Below are positions 1 through 10,804 of a DNA stretch of 64,000 nt, one piece after another. Within the stretch, counting starts at the first letter, position 1. Every line of letters starts with the position of its first letter. The notes under the pieces were generated by a model. The model was given only the letters and a program-made list of their open reading frames with translations, was not told the DNA's origin and did no database searches. The stretch comes from Eonycteris spelaea (lineage: Eukaryota; Chordata; Mammalia; Chiroptera; Pteropodidae). The DNA lies in assembly GCA_003508835.1 (NCBI GenBank), contig PUFA01000022.1, positions 5,828,001 to 5,892,000 of the forward strand, in the 5' to 3' direction. The position numbers and the translations under genes are program-made.

Positions 1-1564
1 GCCGGAGATCAGCTTCAGCACGTGAAGGAGGCGGTGAGCGAGGGCGCGGCGCCCGGCACCGTGGTGGCCCTGTTCAGCGTGACCGACCGCGACTCGGAAG
101 AGAACGGGCAGGTGCAGTGCGAGCTGCTAGGGGATGTGCCCTTCCGCCTCAAGTCTTCTTTCAAGAACTACTACACCATCGTGACCGAGGCCCCCTGGAC
201 CGCGAGGCGGGGGACTCCTACACTCTGACCGTGGTGGCTCGGGACCGGGGCGAGCCGGCGCTGTCCACCAGTAAATCCATTCAGGTGCAAGTGTCAGATG
301 TGAACGACAACGCCCCGCGGTTCAGCCAGCCGGTCTACGACGTGTATGTGACCGAGAACAACGTGCCCGGCGCCTACATCTACGCCGTGAGCGCCACGGA
401 CCGCGACGAGGGCGCCAACGCCCAGCTAGCCTACTCGATCCTCGAGTGCCAGATCCAGGGCATGAGCGTCTTCACTTACGTGTCCATCAACTCGGAGAAC
501 GGCTACCTGTACGCCCTGCGCTCCTTCGACTACGAGCAGCTCAAGGACTTCAGCTTTCAAGTGGAAGCCCGGGACGCCGGCAGCCCGCAGGCGCTGGCTG
601 GCAACGCCACCGTCAACATCCTCATCGTGGACCAGAACGACAACGCCCCTGCCATCGTGGCGCCCCTACCGGGGCGCAACGGGACCCCGGCGCGAGAGGC
701 GCTGCCCCGCTCGGCCGAGCCGGGTTACCTGCTGACTCGCGTGGCCGCGGTGGACGCGGACGACGGCGAGAACGCCCGGCTCACCTACAGCATCGTGCGG
801 GGCAACGAAATGAACCTGTTCCGCATGGACTGGCGCACCGGGGAGCTGCGCACGGCGCGCCGGGTGCCAGCCAAGCGCGACCCCCAGCGGCCTTACGAGC
901 TGGTGATCGAGGTGCGCGATCACGGGCAGCCGCCCTTGTCCTCCACCGCCACCCTGGTGGTGCAGCTGGTGGATGGCGCTGTGGAGCCCCAGGGCGGGGG
1001 CGGGGCGGGGGTGGGGGGTCAGGGGAGCATCAGCGCCCCAGTCGCTCCGGCGGCGGGGAGACCTCGCTGGACCTCACCCTCATCCTCATCATCGCTCTGG
1101 GTTCGGTGTCCTTCATCTTCCTGCTGGCCATGATCGTCCTGGCCGTGCGCTGCCAAAAAGAGAAGAAGCTCAACATCTACACGTGTCTGGCCAGCGACTG
1201 CTGCCTCTGCTGCTGCTGCTGTGGCGGCGGGGGCTCGACCTGCTGCGGCCGCCAAGCCCGGGCGCGCAAGAAGAAACTCAGCAAGTCGGACATCATGCTG
1301 GTGCAGAGCTCCAACGTGCCCAGCAACCCCGCCCAGGTGCCGGTGGAGGAGTCCGGGAGCTTCAGCTCCCACCACCACAACCAGAATTACTGCTACCAGG
1401 TCTGCCTGACCCCGGAGTCCGCCAAGACCGACCTGATGTTCCTCAAGCCCTGCAGCCCTTCTCGGAGTACGGACACTGAGCACAACCCCTGCGGGGCCAT
1501 CGTCACCGGCTACACTGACCAGCAGCCCGACATCATCTCCAACGGAAGCATTTTGTCCAACGAG
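1..1564 (+). CDS. PCDH10: Protocadherin-10 exon 1 (3' part): EC4-EC6, membrane segment, proximal tail
   Basis: Delta-2 protocadherin, a homophilic calcium-dependent adhesion receptor of neurons. The exon is entered mid-way, so the signal peptide and EC1-EC3 are off the window. EC4 closes with DVNDNAP (297-317), EC5 spans about 318-650 and closes with DQNDNAP (630-650), and EC6 spans about 651-980. Calcium motifs ATDRDEGAN, FDYE and AVDADDGEN are readable. A Gly-rich linker leads to one hydrophobic membrane helix (about 1073-1147), then a tail with ten cysteines in 21 residues (1184-1246, possible palmitoylation), a His run and YTDQQPD. The exon ends in codon phase 0 at GAG, followed by donor GTAAGG (1565). 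The frame moves three times by one missing base (about 22, 191-195, 1013-1018), so no single ORF covers the exon although every segment reads as PCDH10. Family assignment is from recalled protein sequence and is very secure. Confidence 0.97.
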
Positions 1565-1624
1565 GTAAGGCTGAAGCGAAAGGACCACCATCTCTCATCT
1601 CCTCCATCCGAGAGCCTCCTCTAG
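1565..1624 (+). CDS. PCDH10: Short-isoform C-terminal extension (exon 1 read-through)
   Basis: When the exon 1 donor at 1565 is not used, translation continues in frame for 19 codons (VRLKRKDHHLSSPPSESLL) and stops at TAG 1622-1624. PCDH10 is known to have a short isoform that lacks the long cytoplasmic tail, and this extension fits its terminus. The product would keep adhesion domains, membrane helix and proximal tail but lack the WAVE-binding motif encoded in exon 4. The extension is basic then Ser/Pro-rich. Use of this form depends on splicing against polyadenylation within intron 1. Confidence 0.8.
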   Translation, partial: VRLKRKDHHLSSPPSESLL

Positions 1625-2005
1625 CCCGGCCCTTGTATCTCTGGTGTACTGTGTATTTATTTTTAGAATATTAGCTTATTTGTATCTTTGTGAGGGTCAG
1701 AATGGGGGCGTCACCCTCTCCCACCCCTTCGTGTGAACCTAAACTTCCTGGTGTCCCTAATTTTCTGCGCTTCACTCCTCCACGTTTATTTTCATCTCCC
1801 CTTGCTGCTTCGCCACCTCAGACCTTCTTTCTTCTTCCCTCTGGCATTTTCCCTTTACAACTAACCCCCTCTCAGTCCTTTCCCTTCTCAGAAATCTGGG
1901 AGTAAAGGGGCGAGCGGGCGGGGCGGGCGGGGAGAGGGAGTTGTGGCGGAGGGACTTGCTGGCCCTGGGAAAGGTCTTTTTCTCTTTGCATTTGTCCCAG
2001 GCGTT

Positions 2006-2011
2006 AATAAA
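2006..2011 (+). terminator. Candidate poly(A) signal for the short isoform
   Basis: Canonical AATAAA about 380 nt after the short-isoform stop codon, followed within 30 nt by a T/G-rich stretch (TTCATTGTTTTTGCC). It is the first of three canonical hexamers in intron 1, the others being at 2270 and 2689. Which one is used cannot be read from sequence alone. Confidence 0.45.
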
Positions 2012-2688
2012 GTTCATTGTTTTTGCCCTGTTTATCGATGCTTTCAGTCACGTGTAAAAGTAAGCTATAGATTGTTGAACTTTGCACAGTTGTCTAAACT
2101 CGAATGCATGTCGTAGAGAATGAGTTATCAGATCCTTGTCCTCTGAACTCGGGTTGCAGAAAAGCCTTCAGTTCTGCTCTGGACAGCATTTGCAGACGCT
2201 CTTGAAACCGAAGGCCCACACAGTGTGAATTTGAATGAAGTTGTTTTGGCACAAACCCCTGTAAGCTCAAATAAACTAAACGGAAGGCGTAAACAATTGT
2301 TGTTTAAAATATATCTTTTAGCTAATAACCACCTTCTTGCCACTGTTTTTGATAAATCACTGCTGTTGGCATTCCTCATCAAAGAATTTGGCTTGTCAAT
2401 TCTGATTTCTCTTTGAAAGATGGAGAAGTGGCAAGGTTGCGAGGAGGGAGGGAGAGGGAGAAGAGAGTTGATCTCTGTAAAAGAAAGTTTGGACCGGAAG
2501 AGGTGTGTGGGTGGTGGGGGCGGGAGGGAGGAGGATGTAGGGGGCCTTCGGAGGGGGAAAGGTTTTGGGGGAGGGAGGATTATGAACTCTTTCTTGGCAG
2601 GTTATTTTATCCATTTGAGTCTTAGATATTACTAATTGACTTTCATGACTATTTGTACAGCTCATTTGTATCCTAAGCACATTTTGAA

Positions 2689-2694
2689 AATAAA
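2689..2694 (+). terminator. Candidate distal poly(A) signal in intron 1
   Basis: AATAAA followed by A-rich sequence and then a T/G-rich downstream element (about 2719-2760, including GTGCTGTTTTTCTTGTG). The arrangement fits a strong cleavage site, and it lies after the G-rich block at 2434-2580, so use of this signal would place that block inside the 3' UTR. Confidence 0.45.
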
Positions 2695-3135
2695 CAACAA
2701 AATAATTCCGTAAAACATTCAAACTTTTTGCTTATTGAGCGTGCTGTTTTTCTTGTGTCAACCAATGTGCACCTAAACACTTTTTGAGGCCATCGAAAGA
2801 GCGACTACAGAGGATAACTAGGTTGGCTCTGTTAGAGACAGCAATTTTACGAGCCCCAGCAATGAGGTCATTTGCCTTCTCGCCTTAAAAAGAACCACAC
2901 ATCTAAAATTGGCCTTTTCTTTCTGCATTTTTAAACTTGACTGAAAATCTAGAATGAAGCATCTGCATATGTCCCTGCCCTCACCCAGCCATCAGGCCGA
3001 GGCCTTAGGACAGCATGGAAAATCAGAAAAATGTACACAATTACTTCAGCTAGAATCAGTCCCTAACCTCAAAAGCAGACTATTAGTTAAACCCTTAGCA
3101 TTCAAATGCTCTTGATTTATTTATTTTTTTTCTAG

Positions 3136-3194
3136 ACCAAACACCAGAGAGCAGAGCTCAGCTATCTAGTTGACAGACCTCGCCGAGTTAACAG
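3136..3194 (+). CDS. PCDH10: Protocadherin-10 exon 2
   Basis: A 59-nt internal exon between acceptor TCTAG (3131-3135) and donor GTATGG (3195). It begins in phase 0 after the exon 1 GAG and encodes TKHQRAELSYLVDRPRRVN plus two bases of the next serine codon. This is the segment joining the proximal tail to the acidic exon 3 segment. No frame disruption is present. It is too short to show as an ORF; it was found from the expected PCDH10 tail sequence and confirmed by splice sites and phase. Confidence 0.95.
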
Positions 3195-3745
3195 GTATGG
3201 AATCCTTTTCTTTTCCTAGCTTGGTGAATGGACAGTTTACCACCTACTCAAAGTAGGAGGAATTAGGTATATTATTCACTATTAAAATACAAATCACATA
3301 AAGTATTTCCAATTAGGACAGAACCTAAATACTAATGTTGGGTTTCCTAGATAGTACATTTGAAAATATGGGTATTTATTTATATACTACTTAATATATT
3401 TGAATATTCTGTCAGTTTACATTTCTACACTGCTTCTGATAAGTCTTCCTAACTGTTCCCGGGTATATATACAACTGCTGTATAAAAATTACATAAACAG
3501 ATACTTGGCTCCAATCATAGAATAATGCCTAAACTTTCATGCTTTAAAGGCTCAAACTGACTGCTAATACTCAATTTGAAAGAGTTAGGCTTAAGTTTAT
3601 GAAAATGAGCTTTAAGCAGAAATAAAGCCAACTGAGAGGCCCATGAATCTGCAGCGCCATCAGTGACCATGTGGTGGCAGAAGAATGTTTTCTGTGTTAC
3701 TTTATCTTTTTTTTTATTCTAATATTCACATTTTTGTACTTCTAG
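3195..3745 (+). other. PCDH10: Intron 2
   Basis: A 551-nt intron with donor GTATGG and acceptor TTCTAG after a T-rich tract. It is AT-rich with no recognised repeat. A weak CTCF-like sequence (3667-3680) was noticed but matches the core poorly. Confidence 0.9.
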
Positions 3746-3852
3746 TTCTGCATTCCAGGAAGCCGACATAGTAAGCTCTAAGGACAGTGGTCATGGAGAC
3801 AGTGAACAGGGAGATAGTGATCACGATGCCACCAACCGTGGCCAGTCAGCTG
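3746..3852 (+). CDS. PCDH10: Protocadherin-10 exon 3
   Basis: A 107-nt exon between acceptor TTCTAG (ending 3745) and donor GTAAGT (3853). Its first base completes the AGT serine codon begun in exon 2, then it reads SAFQEADIVSSKDSGHGDSE and onward through an Asp/Ser-rich run to QSA plus the first base of a glycine codon (phase 1). The SSKDSGHGDSEQGDSDHDA run is a conserved delta-2 protocadherin tail motif. The frame is intact. An RGQ triplet appears where I recall RAQ in human, a minor substitution. Confidence 0.96.
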
Positions 3853-4214
3853 GTAAGTGTGATCGAAGGGTGATCTAAATGCTGACTTTGATAGTTGTTG
3901 GGGTTTTTTTTTTTCTGGTTTTTGTTTTTTGTTTTTTTTACATAAATTTAGAAAGGATGATGCCCTAAGTAATTTTTTTGTAAGTTTAATGTTGGTGCCT
4001 CTACCGAAAGACGGTGTCAACCTATGTTGAAAACTGTATACTCAAAGAGTATTTTTAAAATGTCAGTGTTCCTTTTTTGGAGAGTTAAAATTAGAACTTC
4101 ATTGTGGAATATGAAATAAGAGTATGAACTATTTCTTCCTTATGTAATGTGCTTTAATGGGATTATATTGCATGCAAAAAGCCATAGATCTCTCACGTGG
4201 GCCAGTCCTCAGTC

Positions 4215-4370
4215 TTCAGTCAATTAAGATATTATTAGACCAGTTTATGGACAAGGTGACTGAAGAGGAATGAAATTGATCGGTGCAAGGTCACAGGAGG
4301 ATAAGTGGATGACTGGGGACTAGAATCCAAATTTCTTGCTTTCCAGAACAGTGCATTTTGTATGCCACCA
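4215..4370 (-). mobile_element. MIR SINE fragment
   Basis: Reads as the reverse complement of the MIR core: a degenerate 'GAAACTGAGGC...AAGGTCACACAGC...GGGATTCGAACCC' pattern is visible as ACTGAAGAGGAATG, GCAAGGTCACAGGAGGATAA and GACTAGAATCC. It is old and diverged, with no target-site duplication seen. Confidence 0.6.
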
Positions 4371-4424
4371 AGTACTGAATGAGAGAAGGAATGGTGATCG
4401 AAAGTCATAAATGTAGGTTGAAAG

Positions 4425-4555
4425 CAGGGTTTCCAACCCTGGATGCTTAGGCTTCGGGACGTGAGCAAACGTTCCATAATGTGTATTTTCTGAAGTGTCC
4501 TAGGTTTCGTCATAGTTTCAACAGGGTCCATGACCGGGCAAAAAGTTAGACTCTG
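4425..4555. mobile_element. hAT-Charlie type non-autonomous DNA transposon fragment
   Basis: Starts CAGGGTTTCCAACCCTGG, resembling the CAGGGTTTCTCAACC terminal repeat of MER-type hAT elements, and ends with the pattern 'GGGTCCATGACC...AAAAAGTTAGACTCTG', like the usual 'GGGTCCATGGACC...AAAAAGTTAAGAACCCCTG' end. The subfamily is not assigned. Confidence 0.4.
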
Positions 4556-4984
4556 CGTATATTTATATGTGGGCCTAAATGGTATCACTGATGGGGTTTT
4601 TATTTTATTTTACTTTATGTTCTTTACTTGTTTCTACATAACTTGAACCTTCCCATTTGATAGGATCCCAATAACTAATTACTAGTATGTAAGAGAAACA
4701 CTTAAAAGAAATAATATATGTGCCTTAAAATAATGAAAACAATCTCATAAAGTTTGGGTTTTCTTTTCGCCTTATTTGCACTTCAACTGTAAAGGGTGCT
4801 TGTGGAATTGTTTTACTTTTTTTCTTTTTTTTCTGATTGAGTTCTGTGTTTATCCAACACATAAGGAAATGGGAGGCAAGTCAACTTCTGTAACTCCTAA
4901 GACTGTCCATCATTGGACCGTCTCTGGGTTCAACTCCTTTGGCTCGAGATTCGAGCTGTGTTGTGGTTAATGACATAAGAGTAG

Positions 4985-5335
4985 AGTGATAGGGTCCCCG
5001 TTTTCAAGGTAACACGGGTCCTCGAAAGCACCCATTCCTCAACACACTGGTGGACCTTTCTGGATGGTGCTGCGACAGTGTGTCAAAGGGCAGGACACGC
5101 CCCGTGGTCGCCTGGCAGCAGTGGTCACTGCAAACCCATCCCTGGGCCACTGTGTGCTGTGTCTGAGGCTGCCTTGGGAAACACAGGCAGCAGGAGGGGG
5201 GAAAGGCTGCTCAAGGGTCTCTTTATATTGCTGCAAGTCATTAATATGCACACCTAATGAGACTTGAGAACTGCCAAGAACCCCCGGAGGTCCCTGCCCC
5301 TTGCGGGCCTTCACGCTAAGTGAACAGAGCATCTA
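4985..5335. promoter_or_regulatory. Candidate conserved intronic enhancer island 1
   Basis: A block clearly richer in G, C and CpG than the surrounding intron, with no repeat signature. At 5238-5260 two homeodomain cores face each other as TCATTA and TAATGA, separated by 11 bases that include an ATGCA half octamer. Short overlapping ORFs on both strands (5039-5332) look like chance. Inferred from composition and motifs only; conservation cannot be seen here. Confidence 0.35.
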
Positions 5336-5419
5336 TTTAGTGTCTGGGAACCTGACAACAAACCAGATCTTGCCAGAAGTTTATATTTGAGTACAAAGTC
5401 CCTTTCATTTTTGGCCTAT

Positions 5420-5885
5420 ATATGGCATATGATTTGTTGTTATCTTTAAGAAGCTGTACGTTTCGAATTGTGCCCTCCCATTCTTTTCTCGGAGCTTCTG
5501 ATTGAACAGTCAGCCTTTGGAAACTGGTAAAGCAAAACCTTTAATGTTAAAGAGTAGCTGCAGCATGCTTCCTGGGATGCGTTTTATTCCTTCCCCACTC
5601 CCTCACTTTGCGTTTTTCCTGTGGCACTCCAATCTCAATGAACATTTCAATTAGCTTAGTCCCTCAGACATAATGAGCCGTAATAACCTAAGCGAAGAAA
5701 GAGAAATAAATAAACATCTGCAAAAAGAGCTAAATTTGGAAGATGGATGGGCATATATTCTTATCAATGCGCCTTCCCAGTAGCTATTTTATTTCGGAGG
5801 CTCTCAGCGTTGCCATTTTGGTAACGTCTCTTTCAAATTATTTGAGATGTCGAAGCACGAAAAGGAAAATTAAAATGCTAAATTG
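5420..5885. promoter_or_regulatory. Candidate conserved intronic enhancer island 2
   Basis: Sequence-complex stretch without repeats, carrying several homeodomain-like cores (TAATGAGCC near 5670, CAATTAGC near 5650) and scattered CpG. It follows island 1 closely and may be part of the same regulatory block. Function is inference from composition. Confidence 0.3.
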
Positions 5886-6714
5886 TGTTCTGGGAGACAT
5901 TTTTAAAAAGTGAGGCTGTTTTCATTGTTCTTGATCAAAATGGCAAAGTTTTTTCTAGCTTTCATTTTTCAACACGTGGAAGCATTACAGAATTAACAGT
6001 CTATGTATTTCATTAGCAGTTACAGAGCAGCCACTACGTATTGGGGGGACAAGAATAGCTTGTTTGGGGGTTGTAAAACACACTTGGATTAAGAAGTAAT
6101 GCGCCTTTGTGTGCTGAACTGCAATCACTTTTACGTGTCTAATTTTGTTGGAAGAAGGATTTTAAATGTTTTCTTTCTTAAAGTATACAATTCTAAATGC
6201 AGAGAATTAAAATCTATTTACTTAATAATTTTTGTCCAGTCCATGCTGATGCATACTATAAACCTCACACCAAGTAACTAGAATATTTTCTAAAAGTTAA
6301 GCCCTGTTCAGGTAAATAAATACATGTGTTTTATTTCCTTGAAAAGCCAGGTATTAATGACCTTCTGATTTTGTGATATTTGGGAAATATTCACAGCACG
6401 TCTATTTTCAAGGTTGGGATATGAAACATTTCATCCTAATAAGCAAATCTCACTTAGCTGGATTTTGAGTGAAAAAGGCTAGGTTATCAAGGAAACATAA
6501 CACTGGCAAGATGCATTCTGCCTTCTCTCCTTCAGCTTGTACCTCATTCCATACTGCATTTCATATACTGTTTAGCTTAGTACCTCACCTGTTTACATTT
6601 CCTAACTTTTTCTTTATCTCCACTTTCTTTTTCTATGTTAACATTACTTCCTACGCATTTATTTCGCTATCCTTCCATTTATTCTTCTATGAATAGTTTT
6701 TTTTTTGTCCCCCC

Positions 6715-7045
6715 CGCCCTTGTTTTCCCCCTTTCTAAGCCATTTGCAGTCACCAATCTTGTTCAGAGAAGGGCTCTAAACACGGAGGCAGCTGCACAGA
6801 GAGGCACATAAGCTTTTTCAGTTTTCCACTGCACCTGGCCCCATGTGTGAAATTCTTCGGCTTGCCACAGCTCCGTGGCACTTTCTTTCTATAGCCTTGT
6901 CAAGGTGCTTTCCGTTTTTTTTCAGCGCACTATTGATGTATTGGTTAGATATGGCAGAAATCCAAGGAGATGTGGCAGAGGCATGCATAAATCATCACAA
7001 GTGGGCATGCTGATTAATCACGGCTTCAATAGCCAAAAAAATAGT
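6715..7045. promoter_or_regulatory. Candidate conserved intronic enhancer island 3
   Basis: Another non-repetitive block with mixed composition in an AT-rich intron. It contains GCATGC twice in a short span (6981-7010), TTGATGTATTGG, and CTGATTAATCAC (a paired-type homeodomain site). No coding signal. The call rests on motif content and contrast with neighbours. Confidence 0.3.
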
Positions 7046-10000
7046 CGAAGTGGACTTTAAAAGAAATATATTTTTAGTTGTGTTTACTATTGTACAGTTA
7101 GATTAAAAGATAGGCTTTTTTTAATTTCTGATTTAGAATACTGATCCAAAAATTTTAGGTGTATATTCTTAACATTTTAATATAACTGGAGGTACATCTA
7201 AGGGGATCTATTAAGTTGTAAGAAGTTGTGTTTTTTCTACTTATTAAATACTTACAATGTGCATAATACTAGGATTAATTATGAATCTAGTCTTTAATAA
7301 TTGTGCCTTCTTAAAAATATATTAAAGAGGAAAACTAATAAATGATTCTGTTAATGTTACTTGTAGTTTATCTGAAAATCATCAAATTGCACTTGTTAAT
7401 TCTTCTTTCAATTATGAGGGAACTTAGCTTCTAAATGTGTTTATGTCTTATTATTATGAGATTGACATATGATATATAGTCAAAATTTGGCTGTACATTA
7501 GAAAATAAAGCGATTTGAATTATCACTATATTCAAACTAGTAGATAAATTATATCATGAAATGTATTAAGCCATTGCACAAATACCACAGTATCAACAAG
7601 AGAATTCTTGACTTATCATAAATACAAATTTCCCTTTTCAACTCCAACAAGAATTTAGACACTGGCAAATTAACTTTTGGCTTTATAAATAAAGCAAATT
7701 TATACCATTGTCTGTAAAAGCTTATTCAGGTTTCTGATGAAAATCTGAGCTACAACTTGACAATGCAGAGAGATTTATAGTTGGAAAAACATATATAAGA
7801 CTAAATATTGAGAGAAAATGGAGAAAAATATAAACATTTCAAACGAATAGGTAGTTTTGAATTTTCATGATTAACTTATGTTGATAAATATCTGCTTCCA
7901 AACCATATTCTCCTAGTAATTATAGTAATTATTGTGGGTATAGTAAAGATCTCTCAGTTTCCCATTGTTAAGTGGTTAGAGAAAGACTGGAAACTCCCTC
8001 AAAAAAAGTGTGTGTTAAATTTTTAAAAAATTAAATTCCCATGTCTTGAAAAAAATTAATGTTTTTTTTTTTTAAATGAAGGTTTGGGACATGAGAAAGA
8101 AATGTACGCATAATTTTGTATTATTACATTCATCAGAAAACAGGACGAATTGAATACAAACATAATATTTTTGCGATCACAATTTGTTCTCAGTGGTAGT
8201 ATCACTGCCTCTGACTATAGGGACAAGTTACTTGCCAGTTAAAAAAGATGTATTTTAAAATTTGTCTAAATATATCTTTGCGGAACAGGCAGTCTATCAC
8301 TTCAGCTGTCATGCCTTGTAGCACAGATTATTTCTGAGAAGTGGAGAAAGTAAATAAGTAGGAAAAGAAATTGCAAGTAAAATATATATGTTGAGATATT
8401 TCTTAGAAACTACCATGACTTCAAAACTGAAGTTTGGCCTGTAGTTTTCTGCTATACCAAGCCCACAGTTTCTATAATAAGGACATTTGAAAAGGAAAAA
8501 AAAAATTAGTTAAATTTATTTTCTCTTGGGCCTTTAATTTGATCGGTTCCAAAACTTCAAGAGTAATGCGAAAGGTATATGCATTTTAATATAGCACATG
8601 CATTATAATACTGGACATCTCTGTGCTTCACTGACCACAGCAAAACTTAAATATCCCTCTGCTTATTTGGTCATTAAAATAATATATTTAATGGGGCTAG
8701 TAACAAATGAAAAAGATTAAAAATTATTAGTCTTCCAATGGCTCCCTAAGATGCAGATCGGTAATGGGAAAAAAAATTAACTGGTTCCCAAACTATATAT
8801 CTAAAAATCAAATGAAAAAAAAATCTATTTTCAAAGAATGTTTCCATTACTTCTCTGAAATTTATTGATGCAGTATTTATGTCATTAATGTTTCTATGTA
8901 TTTTCCTCATAAAAATCTATGCACACTTGCTTTATCAGTTCAACTGGTAAAACATATCCTTGCATAATTTGAGCCCCCTTATCTTTCATCCTACTTATAC
9001 AGAGCTGTGTATTATTACTATGGGCATTCCACTTTTAAAAAGTTAGTTTACAAATTTATTAAGAACATTGTCTACAAGTGTTTTATTTTTCCCTTCTGTC
9101 AAGTAACCTCGTTCTTCCAACAACAACAACAAAAAAACTTGATCGCATCCCACCACTTTTCTTTTATGCACACAATATAAGTTTTGCACAGGCTCTCGAC
9201 TCATGAGAGCTTTACTATATAATCTAAGGGAATTTTAACTAGTTGCTGATAATTTTAAAAGACAGAAAACCATACACTTCAAAATAAAATGGACACGATT
9301 GAGTATAAACTTCCCATGAAAACAAGTTCTACTAAAAGTAACTTCTAACATAATTAAACATCTGAATAGTAATGTTGAGTGAGAGACTAGTTTATTAAAA
9401 TATTTCTGTATGAGGTTATTATATTCATAGTTTATAGGAGTACTTGAGTACGGGTCCTCAAAAAGATGTGAAAGATTATTAATGGTCTCATGTGATATAT
9501 TTTAAATGCTCTTTTTCAGTCACTTGAGGAAAAAATTGTACTAATTCCAAATTTTGCATAAAGTACCTATCTTTATCAAGATCCAATAACACAAGTCTAT
9601 CAAGCTGACAAGAATTCATTCTGTCAACTCCAAATTTAATGCAACCTGAATTTATTTTTAAAGTAAATAATTGTTCATAATAATTTCACTCTTAACGTTA
9701 GTTCCATTTATCAAATAGGCCTTTTTTTCCTTCACACTGTAAATAGGGATCATTTATAGCACCATGTGTTCAAATACAAATTCCTCTGGTTCTATCTCTA
9801 GCATCTCCCTACCTCGTATGTCAGTGTATATCGGGAACACTCTCTTTCCTCTTCCCTTTCTCTTTCTACATATCTCCTTGCAGAAATAGGGTAAAACACT
9901 GAGCTTCTCTGGTGTCTAGAGAAAACAGTGACACGTTTATAGGCAGTTCTCAGTCTGGTTCCTTATCCTGGCTTCAGCTCACGTTTTCTTTCCTCAACAG

Positions 10001-10804
10001 TTCACTGATCAGTAATTTATTTCTAGGCTTATGCATGACAACTATCAATGGAATGTTATAATCGAAGTCAGACTTGGCATTATAGGTAGTTCAATTTAAA
10101 ATAAAGTCATTATACAGTGAGATTAATATATGATAAACAGCATGGTGTTATTTCTTTAAACATAATTTATGTAATGAACTGTTCTTAACTCCAAAATACT
10201 CACGGATAATCTAGAAGATTAGTAACTTTGAAGAATTATTTTCTCTATATACACAGTTCTTAACATATGCGAACGAGTAAACAAGTAAATACATATGCAA
10301 ACAAGTAAATCAGTATCTGACAGAATATCATCAGAAATTCAAAAACTAAAACTTGCTCTAGAGCTCATACCACTCATGATATTTATAGAAGAAACAGTCG
10401 AGTGTGTTCATTAAATCAATATTAATCTGCTGGTTATTAAACAAACAAACAAAAAATCTCTAGTTCTTTCAGACTAGGCAGCATTGGAGTTTCTCACATA
10501 CAGACCGATAGTTTTTTGGTTATTTCACATTGACCCTGTTTTAAAACATGTTCAATAAACGTGTTACTATGTTTTAAAAAAAACAAACACATGAAAATGC
10601 AATTTTGGTTTATGTACTTATTTTCGTGCATTAGTGCCAATTATCAAAATGCATATCAGGTAGTATTCTGTAGGTCTCAGAATTGGTATGCTTTCCTTCA
10701 GAAAATAAATGAGTTTCTTGAGCCATAATGAAATACTGTCATAGCCTTGGCATCTCGTCAATGAGAGACAATGACATCTGAAGTCGTCATTTGAAATCTT
10801 GGTA

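Larger units (their letters stand above)
1625..3135 (+). other. PCDH10: Intron 1; 5' half serves as 3' UTR of the short isoform
   Basis: GT at 1565 and AG at 3134-3135, with a pyrimidine tract before the acceptor. The first part is pyrimidine-rich, then holds two G-rich stretches (1907-1939 and about 2434-2580). Three AATAAA hexamers lie at 2006-2011, 2270-2275 and 2689-2694; any could end the short transcript. No repeat family was recognised. The sequence shifts from CpG-rich near exon 1 to AT-rich by about 2.6 kb. Confidence 0.75.

Noticed and set aside
666..923. Minus-strand 85-codon ORF (and another at 1019-1591) in exon 1
   Set aside because: They lie antisense to PCDH10 coding sequence in GC-rich DNA, where stop codons are rare. 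No domain is recognisable.
1..1624. Reading the broken frames as evidence that this PCDH10 copy is a pseudogene
   Set aside because: Introns, splice sites, codon phases and protein sequence are all preserved, and the only defects are single-base homopolymer differences. That fits sequencing error better than gene decay.
3667..3680. CTCF-like site CCATGTGGTGGCAG in intron 2
   Set aside because: Only 11 of 14 core positions agree by my count and the central CAG is lost, so it is too weak to call.
10261..10310. Imperfect repeat of CATATGC...AACAAGTAAAT
   Set aside because: Two short imperfect copies in AT-rich DNA, below what I would call a repeat feature.
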